From Phragmites australis (Eukaryota; Streptophyta; Magnoliopsida; Poales; Poaceae), in NCBI RefSeq assembly GCF_958298935.1, contig NC_084942.1:5401501-5465500 (forward strand): 64,000 nucleotides of DNA, read 5' to 3'. Of the stretch, positions 23,479 through 35,107 are shown piece by piece (the first letter of the stretch is position 1; each line of letters begins with the position of its first letter). The notes beneath the pieces were generated by a model, which worked only from the letters and a program-made list of their open reading frames with translations, searched no databases and was not told the DNA's origin. The translations under genes were made by a program, and so were the position numbers.

Positions 23479-24153
23479 TCCCCAAGTCCATAATATTATG
23501 CTGTCACAGATCCTAAGATTGCTATGCCGTGACGTCGCTGCAGCTAAAGCACATTGGTTTGCAGTTCTTTAACCGAAATGAGGTGAAAATCTTTGACTAA
23601 ACACCTGACTTTGACGCCCACTCATCTCGAATGGAGTCAAGAATTGACCTATTTTTCTTCTTATTTAAGCCGATTCTGATGAAGTCATGGTTTTACTGCA
23701 CTTGAATCTTGAGCTTACAGGATAACAGGGCAAGTGTCTTTCCTACTATCCCGGATTTAGTGCCTTCAAAATTCAATGAGAACGGGGACATTCGACTAAA
23801 CGTCGAAAAGTTGAATACTGGAATGTTACTTCAGAATTTTCAAACAAATATTCTGTCATGTAAACTCGATGGCAAGAAGATGCAAAAGTCGATTGCCAAA
23901 AAAAAGGAACTCTAAAATTACCACATTTATTTAGGTGCCAAGATGTTGTACAATAAAGTTTAAACTCAATCACATTCGCATGTCATGAAAATCAAGTAGA
24001 GAAAGCAGAGTTTATTCGGACGCCCAGACTCCAGAAGAGGCCCGGTATCCAGCAGGCTTTCTGATGGGCTTCAAGGCCGGCCTATTCCGGCCCATTCATG
24101 TGCCATAAAACTTGTCCGGTTGTTTTTCGTTTTCTCTGTGCAGACGCTACCTC

Positions 24154-24203
24154 TGCTGACATTTGAACTTTTTTTTTGAACAACAATGCTGACATTTGAA
24201 CTT
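24154..24203. repeat. 17-bp direct repeat flanking a 16-bp T-rich insert
   Basis: TGCTGACATTTGAACTT occurs at 24154-24170 and again, perfectly, at 24187-24203. Between them is TTTTTTTGAACAACAA, which on the minus strand ends in a short A-run. This is the arrangement expected for a target duplication around an extremely 5'-truncated retroposon on the minus strand. A simple local duplication is the alternative. Confidence 0.7.
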
Positions 24204-25208
24204 GTGAGCACTCCCGGTTCGGGGAGGTAGATAACGCGATGAATTTTTTCAAGCTGCTGAAACTTGTAGCTGTGACTTTAATCATGAGTTTAAACAGCAT
24301 CCGTGCACTAGCCCGATTGGTAAGGACGATATTCGCACGGTACGAGCGCTCGTGCCAGCTAGCGTTCGAACTCAGAGCCCTTGCATGGGCATGCACGGAG
24401 CGGCATGCCGCATGGAGCGGCCTGCCTCCAAAAGAAAGCTGTAAAATGAGTCTCACGGTTAAAAAAAAAATCATAAGTTTAAAAAGAGAGAGATTCGCGT
24501 AGTGAAAATGTTGTCGTTAAATATACAAAAGTCTTTTAAAAAACAAAAGTCTAAACAAGAAAAAGAAAAAAAAAAAGAACTTCATCAAGTCAATTCAACC
24601 GTACCTTGACCTGATCTGAGAGTTAGACATGCATGGTCTCCTCCAGGTCAACCGGTCAACGGCATTGTGCTGTGAACTGGTCATGAACAGCAAGAGCACT
24701 GGCGAACTCACAGTACGATAGCGCAGCAGCAGACGCACGATCGATCGAGCAGTTGTTGTGGCCATGAACAGCAAGAGTACTGAGTCACTTTGGCACGACC
24801 GAACCAAACCATGTTGGCATGCTGCAGGATGCGGTATCTAGCTAGTGGTTGTACCTAACTTAACTGGTGAGTGAGGCAATTATAGAGCAAGCTAGTTAAG
24901 CACATGTCTTTATCTCCATTTTAGATTTAGAATTTGTAAGTTATTAAAATAAAGTGGTTTAAAACTCTATTTTTAAGTATAAAATAGAAATAAGATGGTT
25001 CATCTTCAAACATCTCTGGTATACTTCCAGTTCTAGCTCTACAAATTTTTAATGCTAGAAATAACTCGCTTTTTTTTGGAAACAGTAGGATCATCCACTA
25101 CTAATTATATATTAATAATAACGAAAAGAAAATACAAAGGAAGAATTATAAACCAAAAACAAAGATACAAAAGACCTAAACATGTTATTCTAAAGATGCA
25201 AGTTATTG

Positions 25209-28200
25209 TTACATAGAGTTAGAAGCTCTTGCACAATGGATAACAAAGGCAAATTCTTTTTTGAAGAAACTCCAAACTGCTTGAATGGAATGATGGACAT
25301 AATTGAAAATACAATTATTTCTAATCGACCAAATGCTCCAACACATGGGAGTAATGATCTCCATATCAAAGGGAACTGCTAACTTTTTTCTGAAGAGACT
25401 AAAATTATGTGCAAGTCTGATGTGAATGTTAATTCGAAGATCAAGCAAAGCCCAACAATTCCTGGCAAAATTGCAGTGAAGGAAGAGATGATATCTACTC
25501 TCCTCTATCTGGAGAATACAAAGATCATAGGTGTAGGATGGAAGATGCATATTCTTTTGGCGAAGGATCTCCCTTGTGTTGAGCCTATCCTTGAGGGGAA
25601 GACAGAAGAAGACTTTGTGTTTCATCTGGCAGCAGCTCTTCCAATTCCATTTAAAGATGGAGTGAATTAGCCTATGCCCAATAAGAACGTTATATGTTTT
25701 ACCAGCAGAAAAGGTAGCGCTACCCCATATATACACCCAAGTAGCTTCATGATTATCAACATCAACATTAGAAATGTGTTCCTGAAATTGGTCATAAGTT
25801 TGGACAGAAAGAGGAAGATTGAAAGCCTTAGAGAATTGATCCATAAGAGTAGCAGATTGAAGTGTTGTTCTTTTGTCTTTGGCATAGGGGAATAATTCCC
25901 GAAATTCTTGTTGTGGAACAATGCCAGCCCAAAGATCATCCTAGAGAAGAACAGTGCTACCATTTCCTACTTGAGGAGAGGCTATACCTTTATAGGATCA
26001 ATTAACTTGACATTATCTCTCCACCAAAAGAAGCCTTTTCTTACATTAGCTTGTAAAGTTTCAGCTGGGTAATAGTTGTCCCAAATAAGGTGAACCTAAG
26101 GGAGGTATTTTTTATTATTAAGTTTGTGCAGGTTCTTGAGCAAGAGAGCTTCATTATGAATCCTTAAGATGATTACTCCAAGCCCACCTTCTTGTTTTGG
26201 TATGCAAATCATCTTCCATGAAGCCAAAGCTGATTTTTTTTCTATTTATGTCTGAGCCTCTCCAAAGGTAGTGTCTTCTGTATTTGTCAATTTATTTGAT
26301 GACCGCTGCAGGGACATTTAGAGCGCACATGAAGAAAGTTGGCAAAGAAGATAAGACTGAGTTCACCATTTCAAGTCTTCCAGCCTGAGATAAGAATGTT
26401 GAAGTGCTGATCAATCTTTTTTCAACCCTTTGGATTAGAGGCATGAATTTCTCAAACTTAGGCTTTGATAGATTCAAAGGTAAACCCAAATAAGTAAAAG
26501 GTAAATACCCCTTTTGGCAACTGGAGGTCCTGGAAAGAATCTCCATTTTATCATCTAAGATATTGATTGATTGGCACCATAACTGATTTGTCGTAGTTGA
26601 CTTTTAATCTAAGTGGATTCAACAAAGGTGTTGAGAAAAGCTTTTAAGACAAACAACTATCTGGGACAAGCTTGAATGACAAGAAGAGTATCATCAGTGT
26701 AGTGAACCACAAGAAAATCTTGACCAGCCCCAACTTGGATAGGCAGATGAAGGAGTCCTTGTTCCTTTGCTCTATTTAATATACTTTGAAGAAGGTCAGC
26801 TGCTAACACAAAAAGCAGGGGAGAGAGAGGATCCCCTTGCCTTGCCCCTCTTCTGCAATGAAAAACTTTACCTAGTACTCTATTGAGAAGAACAACAGAG
26901 GTTCACGATTGTAGGATGCCAACAATCCAAGAGATCCATCTCTATCCAAAGCCCTTATGAATGATCAAAATCTATCTTTAAAAGAACAATCCCTTTTTTA
27001 GATTTATGATAGATATGTAGGTATTCAAAAGACCAAGCCAAACATTCTTATATGGATCTTGTCTTGATAAACCCATATTGGTTTTGGTGGATGATACAAA
27101 GAATGACTTGTTGAAACCTGTCTGCTGAATCTTTGTGATCAATTTGATAAAAGAGTTGAGCAGAGAAATGGATATGTAACCCCCAACATAAGTTGGATTA
27201 TCATTCTTAGGGACAAGAATAATATAGGACCTATTGATGCTTTGAATATTGATGTTTCCATAAAAAAAGCATTGCGTAAATCATAGAAATCTTGAGCAAT
27301 GATGGACCAATATTTTTTCAGGAAGTCGCTATCAAAACCATCAGGATTGGGAGATTTATTAGAAGGCATGTTAGCAATAATCTTGTCAATTTATTCATTG
27401 GAAAAGGTTTGTTCAATCCAATCCAAATTATCCCTGGGTGTTATAAGACCAGATAAATCAAAATGCATCATTTGTAATCAAAGGTACCTAGCCTTTCCTT
27501 ATAGACATCCCACAAAAGCTTTGACTTATCCTCATGAGAGGTGAAACTTCCACCCATTGCATCTGACAATGGTAAGATGGAGTTCTTTCTGTACTTAATG
27601 GTGGTATTGGCATGAAAAAACTTGGTACATTCATCTCCAAATTTCATCCATTTTAGAGTACCTCTTTGCTACTAGTAGATCCTCTGTTGAGCTAGTAGAT
27701 GAGCTAAATGTTGTTGACAAATTTCTCTAAAATTCCATTCTTTTAGAGAAGGGTCTCTAAACTCCTCTAAGGTATCTAAGAGCAAAATTGTCATTTTTAT
27801 ATTTGAGAGCTATATTTTCCATTGCCTGAGAACTCTCCTAAGGTTTTTGAATTTGGCCATAATGTTCCTTGCCTTGTCAAACTAATTGGTAGGAACTGGC
27901 CATCCGTGTTGAATAATCTGTATGAATTGATCATGTTCCATCTAATAATTCTCAAATCTAAAGATCTTGGAGCTAGGGATAATAGTGGCAATTCTCACGA
28001 AGCAAGGTACATGATTAGAAGTTTCTTTAGAGAGGGGAGAAACAAAAGTTTCAGGATAGCTTGAAGTCTATGAACTTGAAGTGAAGAACTAGCCAAGCCT
28101 TACAAGGAGGGGGGATTGTTGATTGTTGGACCATGTAAATGATCATCCTTTCAAAGGTAGCTCAACTAGCCTTAAGTGATTGATTGCTTTAATGAATTTG

Positions 28201-28660
28201 AGCATTTCACCTATGTTCCCCCTAGGTTTATTCCTGTCTAAAGGAGATCTGATGAGGTTGAAGTCCCCAAGTATCAGGCAATCATCCTCATCTAGCATTT
28301 CCACATTTTTGAACCAATCAAGGAATACTTTTTTGCCTTTAGGAGTACAAGGGGCATAGATGTTTGTTAGGGTCCACTGAGCCCTTGAGTGATCAGATAA
28401 AAATTCTATGGATAAGGAATAATCATTGTTGAAAATCTTGTTCCCCATAAATTGAGAGCTTTTCCAAATAACTATAAGGCCACCAGAGGCTCCATTTGAG
28501 GTATGAAACTCGAAACAATAAAAAACACTATTGCAGAAAATTTTAATATAAGAAGGGTCAAAGTGCTGTCTTTTAGTTTCTTGAAGATAGATATTATTAC
28601 AATTTGTTTCAATGATTTTTCTTCTGATAACATTCCATTTCCCCTATGAATTGATACCTC
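25209..28660 (-). pseudogene. LINE A ORF2: endonuclease, reverse transcriptase, zf-RVT
   Basis: The endonuclease starts near 28660 (TIRGINS, LQETKRQ) and contains ILGDFNLIRSPLDRNKPRG (about 28270), the conserved DxN metal-binding motif. The reverse transcriptase runs from about 27400 (SPNPDGFDSDFLKKYW) through the catalytic box near 26690, which reads YTDDT instead of YADDT, to YLGLPLNLSKPKFEKF (about 26480). The zf-RVT at 25500-25380 reads CILQIEESRYHLFLHC. In an active element this protein nicks DNA and primes cDNA at the nick. Multiple stops and frameshifts make it non-functional. Confidence 0.85.
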
Positions 28661-29075
28661 TAATGGTCTAGCAATGTACTTTTCAATCTCTTTTGGAATT
28701 TCTTGGGATGTGATTCATTGAAAATATGAAGAGGGAACATTCTGCCCAAATGGTCAACATGTAGGAAAAGAACTGAATAAAAGGACCCAGGAAGGATCAC
28801 ACTAACATAAGAATGTACATTTGGAGTGAGACCTTGACAATAGGGAAGGTCATAGGAAGTTCCAAAGAAGCAACAAAAGCATCTCCGTAGACAAAGAATT
28901 AAAGCAAACCATCCAAAATATCCCATCTATAAGATGGCATAAAACTAGAAAATCTATGACTATAGCTTCACTTCTTGGATTTCTTGCTTGAAGCTCCATC
29001 TGTGCCCTTCTTGTTATTTTTGCTAGCTTCATTCTTCTTGTTATTTGCTTCGTAATTGGAGGAACCTCTTGAGGT

Positions 29076-29416
29076 TCATGAAGAGGAGGCTTTAAGTGTT
29101 CCCATTGGTTGATCAGAGTCTTTCTTCTTAGAAGGAGCCACTTTGCAAAATGTTTCTCCCAGGCTTCTTATCACCCTAGAGGAGATGTTAGGAGGTTTGA
29201 CAAAGCAGGCCAAACAATTCTTGTCAGTGCATGTATTTTTCTTAAAACCCTCATTTTTGGATTTGATCCTATTGCTTCTTCTCAGTGACAAGGGGATGGG
29301 CAGAGCTTCCAGGGCATCTCTTCCTCTCTGGAGTGATTTAGCTTCTGTGACCTTGTCATTGAGAACCTGTTCACAACATGTCAACTCTTTAATTCGGAGA
29401 CTGTTATTAGGGATCA
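29076..29416 (-). pseudogene. LINE A ORF1, C-terminal part (after the nested LINE)
   Basis: Open from about 29416 down to a stop at 29076. It contains LRRSNRIKSKNEGFKK and CTDKNCLACFVKPP, the cysteine motif found at the C terminus of ORF1-type proteins in grass LINEs. The first codons (PNNSLRIKEL) continue the ORF1 frame that stops at 33805 on the far side of the inserted plus-strand LINE. Role in family: nucleic-acid-binding partner of ORF2. Confidence 0.75.
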
Positions 29417-32400
29417 TGAGCTGAATGGATTTATTGAAATTGAAATTTTAGTGGAAAAATCCCAGGCCTTAGAAGATGGATGGGTTTTGGCCCAATTGAA
29501 ATATAAAGGGAAGGAAAGTGTCATAGCAAGAAAGGAAACCTAGCCCACAAGAACATTTACATTTGGAGCCCATGAGAGAGAAAAGATTGGTCTGTGCCTT
29601 GTTGCCGCCAAGAAGATCATGAAGATTCTAAAAAGTACACTCATTATGATGGAAGGTTTTAAATACAGGATAAAGAAAAGCCCAAGTCAAAGAATAAGCC
29701 CAATGATGAAGAAAAGCCCAACAAAAGTCAAAGAAGTGAAGGCCCAAGAAGAACTCTGAGTAGTAGCTGGCTGTCTGTTCTCCCTCTCCCCTTTTAGAAA
29801 TTTGTCTACTACTTTAGATATCTTTATTATTCTTCTGTTAGAAATAATTTACTTGTAAGCTATGGTGGGCACTCTTTTATCTGGAACCTATGCTATTGGA
29901 TCTTGCTTTCGAAATTTATGTATTGATCAAATTTATATTCCTACTTTCTTGGTCTGATCTGGTTACTAAGTTTGAATCAATTCATCATTTACTTATTATA
30001 TGGATGGTGGTTTTTACCCTCATATTGTATATTTGGGTGTCTCTATGCAATTTATGCTTTTTAATGGCTGCACAACAATATTCATGTTATGGTGATTGGA
30101 AGGTTCTTTGTTGGAACATAAGAGGGCTCAATGCAAAAAAGTGGGAAGCTATTAAAAGTAAGATAACAGAACCTGGTTGTGATATCTTGTGTCTACCAGG
30201 GACAAAAAGATACTCTTTTGATAATAGATACATAAAAAATTTCTGCCCACCTCAATTTGATAGTTTTTAATTTCTTCCATCCGATGGAGCTTTTGGTGAA
30301 ATTCTTACTATTTGGAAGAGCAGAAAATTCTTAGGACATTTATGTTTCCAAAATGACTTCTCCCTTTCAGTAGAATTCTCCTCAACTTCTAATGGGGCAA
30401 GATGAGTTCTCACAAATGTCTATGGCCCACGCACGACAGATATGAAACTTATGTTATTGATTGGTTTAGAAACATTGAAGTGGCTGAGGATGTTGACTGG
30501 TTAATTCTGGGACATTTCAATCTCATTTGTTCTCCTTTTGATGGAAACAAACCAGGAGTTGATACTAATGAAATGTTTATATTTAATGAATTAATTAGCT
30601 ATCTGAGTCTAGTTGAGCTACCTCTTAAGGGTAGATCTTTCACCTGGTCAAACAAGAAGAAAATACCTCTTCTTGAGAGACTGGACTGGTTCTTCACCTC
30701 AAATGCTTGGACTCTTAGTTATCCTGGTACCAGTGTGATTGCTGTTTCAAGAGGCACCTCAGATCATGTTCCTTGCTTGTTAGTTATAACCACTTCCATC
30801 CCCAGAGCCAAAGTTTTTCGTTTCAAAAATCACTACATGGAGCATGAGAATTTTTCCAAGTTGTGCAGCATGCTTGGACACTTCCTATTAGCCATACTGG
30901 TAAGGCCAAGAGAATTTCTGCTAAGCTAAAAAATCTGAGAAGAGTTTTAAGAGCTTGGCACTCCAACATGTCTAACCTGAAAATAGTGATTTCAAACACA
31001 AAGCTTCTTATCCTCCTCTTGGACACCATAGAAGAGGCAAGAGACCTGTGTTTGCAAGAGTGGAATTTCAGGAAAATCTTGCAAAATCATCTACCGTCTC
31101 TTCTCCATAAGAAAAAAATCTATTGGAAACAAAGGGGTATTATTAAATGGGTTAAGTTTGGAGATGAAGGGACTCAATTTTTTCATGCTCATGCTATGAT
31201 CAATTTCAGGAAAAGTCTGATTTCTTCCCTTTTTAATCACTCAGGGCAGTCCTATTCTTCTCATGAAGATAAAGTCTTACTTCTTTGGAAGCTTATAAGC
31301 AAAGACTTAGTACTTCAATTTCCTACAACATGCACTTCAATCTTTCAGAGCTTCTGGAAACTGCTGATTCCTTGAAATGGCTTGACTTTGATTTTACTAA
31401 GGAAGAAATTGGTAAAGTTGTATCCAATTTTTCATCTTACAAATCTCCAGGTCCAGATGGCTTCAACATAGATTTTCTTAAGAAATGTTGGCCCATCATA
31501 GCATATGACTTTTATGATCTTTTTCAAGCCTTTTGTGAGGGTGCTATCTGCACACAAAGTATAAATAAATCATTCGTCACTCTAGTGCCTAAGAAAGATA
31601 CTCCAATTATAGTAGGAGATTTTAGGTCTATCTCCCTCTTGAATGGATCCATCAAGATCATCACTAAAGTAGAAAGGATTCAACAGGTCATTCCTCTTAT
31701 TGTCCATCAAAACCAGTATGGGTTTATAAAACATAGAACCATTCAAGATTGTCTGGCGTGGTCATTTGAATACCTTCATCTCTGTCATAAATCTAAAAGG
31801 GACTTTATCATTCTTAAGCTGGGCTTTGAAAAAGCTTTTGATCTTGTGGAAAATCAAGTTACTTGACATTCTACAACATAAAGGCTTTGGGCACAAATGG
31901 ATTCAGTGGATTCATTCAATAATGACATTTGGCACTTCTTCAATTCTTCTTAATGGGGTCCCGGGAAAAGTTATTCACTGCCGCAAGGGGGTTAGGTAGG
32001 GTGATCCTTTATCACCTCTTCTTTTTGTGCTTGCTACTGATTTGCCTCAAACAATTATCAACAAAGCCAAAGACCAAGGCCTCTTGTCTCTTCCCATTGT
32101 TGGTGCTGGAAATGACTTTTCAATTATGCAATATGCTGATGATACACTCATTATCATGGAAGCTTGCCATAGGCAGCTCTTTGTCCTTAAGTGCCTGCTC
32201 AACATCTTTGCAGATTCAACTGGTCTCAAAGTCAATTACAACAAGTCTTATATGTACCCTATGAATGTGGATGAAGCTAGAATGTCTCTTCTCTCTAGCA
32301 CTATTGGTTGCCAAAAGGGCTCATTGCCCTTCACTTATCTTGGTCTCCCTCTTGGTCTCACTAAACCAAAGATTGAAGACTTTATCCCTTTGGTTCAAAG

Positions 32401-33794
32401 GATTCAAAGAAGATTAGTAAGATGCTCTTGCTTTCTTAGTCAAGGTGGTAAATTGGAAATTGTGAACTCTTGCTTGTCCTCTCTGTCCACATTCTTCATA
32501 TGTACACTCAAGATTCCCCTAACAGTGATTAACCATATTGATAAGTACAAAAAACACTGTCTCTAGAGAGGCTCTGAAGATAGTGCTTTTTAAAATAAAT
32601 GCTAAGAAACCCCCTCTTGCTACTTGGGATATGGTATGCATGCCAAAAAATAAAGGAGGACTTGGCATTCTTAAGCTCAGTGTTCAAAATGAGGCTCTAC
32701 TTTTAAAGCACCTAGATAAGCTTTTCAATCATCAGGATCTCCCTTGGGTGAAGCTTATATGGACTAATTATTATTCAAATGGTTCTCTACCCGGCACCAA
32801 TAAGAAAGGATCTTTTTGGTGGAGAAGTATTATTCGTCTCTTAAACTCTTACAAAGGTATAGCAACTGCACATATTGAAGATGGAAGACCAATTCTTTTT
32901 TGGCAAGATATTTAGAGTGGCAGGGTTTTACTTCATGACTCCTCTGAGCTACTCTCTTTTGCCAAATTCAACAACATCTCTTTGGCCTTTGCTCTCAATA
33001 GATCAAATTTGCTGAATCTTTTTCAGCTGCCTCTCTCACTGCAGGCTTATACTCAGTTTTAGACTCTCCAGCTCAATGTTGGCAATATCCAGATTTTTGA
33101 CCGACCTAATTATTGGACATATATTTGGAGTTTTTCCACTTCTCCTCCTCTAAAGCTACAAATTTCTCATGGGCCATTCTTCACCCCATCCCTCCTTTAG
33201 CTGGTTTTGGAGGTCTTCTTGTCAGAAGAAGCACAAAGTTTTCTTTTGGCTCCTGCTCAAAGATAGGTTAAATACTAGAGTTATGCTTAAAAGATGAAAC
33301 ATGATTCTGGATGATTATAAGTGCGAGCTTTGCATTCAGCAAAAGGAGGAAACCACTTCCCATCTATTTCTAAAGTGCAGCTTTGCCAGAGCTTGTTGGG
33401 CCTCAATTGGAATTCCCATTCCTTCCCGTGTTCAATTAGACAGAATTTGGGAATATATGAAACAAAAGATTAATGAACCATTTTATATGGACATCATCAT
33501 TCTCATGTGCAGAACAAGTATATGGACAACATGGAATGATTGACTATTCAATCAGAAACATCCTACTACTGTCAATTGCAGAACACATTTTTTTCATGAG
33601 TTAGGATTGGTGACTCATACGGTGAATAATAGATTTTTTTGATCAACTTTGTCAATGGACCGATCCCAGAATGTAATTTCTTGGCTTTATTTTGTTTTTT
33701 TCTCACTAACTCTTCTTTGTCTGTACAAACCTCTTTTTCATTTAATATAATTACAATATGTAGGGGCAAAACCCTCTCTAGTTCCTTAAAAAAA
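29417..33794 (+). mobile_element. LINE retrotransposon B (plus strand), nested in LINE A
   Basis: A 5'-truncated LINE without ORF1, carrying a decayed ORF2 (30063-33543) and a 3' A-run (33787-33793). It splits ORF1 of LINE A. The host sequence on the left ends TTAGGGATCA (29407-29416) and on the right starts TAGGATCA just after the A-run, giving an imperfect target duplication of about 8-10 bp. Deleting one copy restores the LINE A frame (VADP then NNSLRIKEL), so the insertion point is well supported. Confidence 0.82.
30063..33543 (+). pseudogene. LINE B ORF2: endonuclease, reverse transcriptase, zf-RVT
   Basis: From ATG 30063 the frame reads the endonuclease start CWNIRGLNA (about 30112). 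The LILGDFN motif has become LILGHFN (about 30501), losing a catalytic Asp, while RLDWFF and SDHVP are kept. The reverse transcriptase begins [16 protein letters not shown] (about 31446); the first catalytic Asp box reads KLGFEKAFD (normally KLDFEKAFD), GDPLSPLLF follows a stop near 31998, and YADDT is intact at 32132. zf-RVT: CELCIQQKEETTSHLFLKC (33322-33380). Stops at about 30268, 31864, 32563 and 32913 and frameshifts show that it is dead. Confidence 0.87.
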
Positions 33795-33804
33795 TAGGAT
33801 CAGC

Positions 33805-34640
33805 TACAAGGCCATTTTGAAGCTACATAACACCCACGTGCAGATTCAGATTAAAATTCTCCCAATATAGGTGTTGGTTTGGCTGATCCATGACAGGTTC
33901 AAACTCCATCAGTTTATTTACTTGAATGACCTCTGGAAGGAAGGCAAGAGGATCATGTTCAATTTGAGGGGCCTGGATTTGGGCTTCTAGAGCCAAGACC
34001 ACTGGAGCATTAAGGTCAGGAAGATCTTGATAATTGTGCACTGATTTTGTAGATGAACATGAGGCAACTGAGGCTACAGAAAGCGATAAGCTTATCCTAC
34101 TAACTTCTTTTTCTTGGAAAGCTCCATCATCAACTTGCATTGCATGTTCCTCATGTTCCAAGGCATCTGGTGGGAGTACATTGAACAAAATAGCTTCCTG
34201 AGGGCCATCTGGCTAAAGGGCTAGGGCATTCAAGTCTAGCTGAGGAACATGCATTGGTGCTTCAAGTTGCAGAATGATTTGGGCAGCTTGACCAAGTGCA
34301 AAGTTGAGGTCCCACTACTGTCCGAGTTGAGGATCTTACTGTTGTTGAATCTTATGAGTTGGTTGAAAGTGTGTAGGGTCTTGCCAGCTAGGGAACTAAG
34401 GATTATGCTGATGAGGATCCTCATTGTTTCCAGGAGGAAAATCTTCATCTTGTGGAAGAGCACCCAGAAGATTCTATTGTATGATTTCATACTGAATAGT
34501 CCAGGAGAAACCCTAAAAACCATACCCTTTAGTGATCTCAATAAAGCGAGGGATATCTTGGAGTTCTGTGACTCTAACTTTAATAATGATATGAGCTAGA
34601 CAAACATCCTCTCTTTCCCAAACAAGCAAGCGACCAAAAG
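33805..34640 (-). pseudogene. LINE A ORF1, middle part
   Basis: Starting at the right flank of the nested hAT MITE, the minus strand reads SFGRLLVWERED then IIIKVRVTELQDIPRFIE, a conserved ORF1 segment in grass LINEs, and continues through an acidic, Leu-rich linker (LDLNALALQPDGPQEAILF, SLSLSVASVASCSSTKSV) to LQNGLVADP at 33805. At that point the plus-strand LINE B interrupts it. In-frame stops (for example GYGF*GFSW) show decay. Confidence 0.75.
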
Positions 34641-34649
34641 ACTTTATAT

Positions 34650-35099
34650 TAAGGGTGGCAATTTCCTTCGTCGGGTCGGGTCTCCGCAGGTTTCAGACCC
34701 GACGGGGGCAGGTTCGGGTGCAAAAAAAAACCCCACGAAGCTATCGGGTCGGGTCGGGTCAGGGCCTTAACTCGGGTCGGGTTTGGGTTTGTTTTTTCAT
34801 CCGTGGGTGTCACCCGAAACCCGAAACCCCACCCACCCAGCGCCCACGTCCGCCCTGCCCCGCCCCGCCCGCCCGCCCCGCTACTCCCGCCCTGCTCGCC
34901 CGCCCCGCCCCGACCCGCCGCCATCACACTGCCGGGTTTCGGGTTGCCCCGTCAGGTTTTGGGTCCTCGTTGGGGCCAGGGGCGGGGGTGGTTTTGTGCC
35001 CGATATTGATTTCAGGTTCGGGTCGGGTTTGGCGAGTCGGGTTTTGGGTTCGGGTCCGTTCCAGCAAAACCTAGCGGGGCAGACCCGTTGCCATTCCTA
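34650..35099. mobile_element. hAT MITE, 450 bp, inside LINE A ORF1
   Basis: The ends are TAAGGGTGGCAA and TTGCCATTCCTA, an inverted repeat of hAT type, and the flanks are perfect 8-bp copies of CTTTATAT (34642-34649 and 35100-35107). The interior is GC-rich with many GGGTC repeats, which create long Pro/Arg-rich frames without meaning. The LINE A ORF1 frame stops at one edge (EDTTRDIK) and resumes at the other (SFGRLLVWE), showing a clean insertion into existing coding sequence. Confidence 0.9.
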
Positions 35100-35107
35100 C
35101 TTTATAT

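Larger units (their letters stand above)
22900..25068. other. intergenic stretch, no gene recognised
   Basis: Mixed AT-rich sequence with a microsatellite (23451) and a small direct-repeat structure (24154-24203), listed separately. Frames at 23709-23915 (+), 24082-24474 (-) and 24239-24502 (+) have no recognisable family. I see no further delimited element. Confidence 0.45.
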
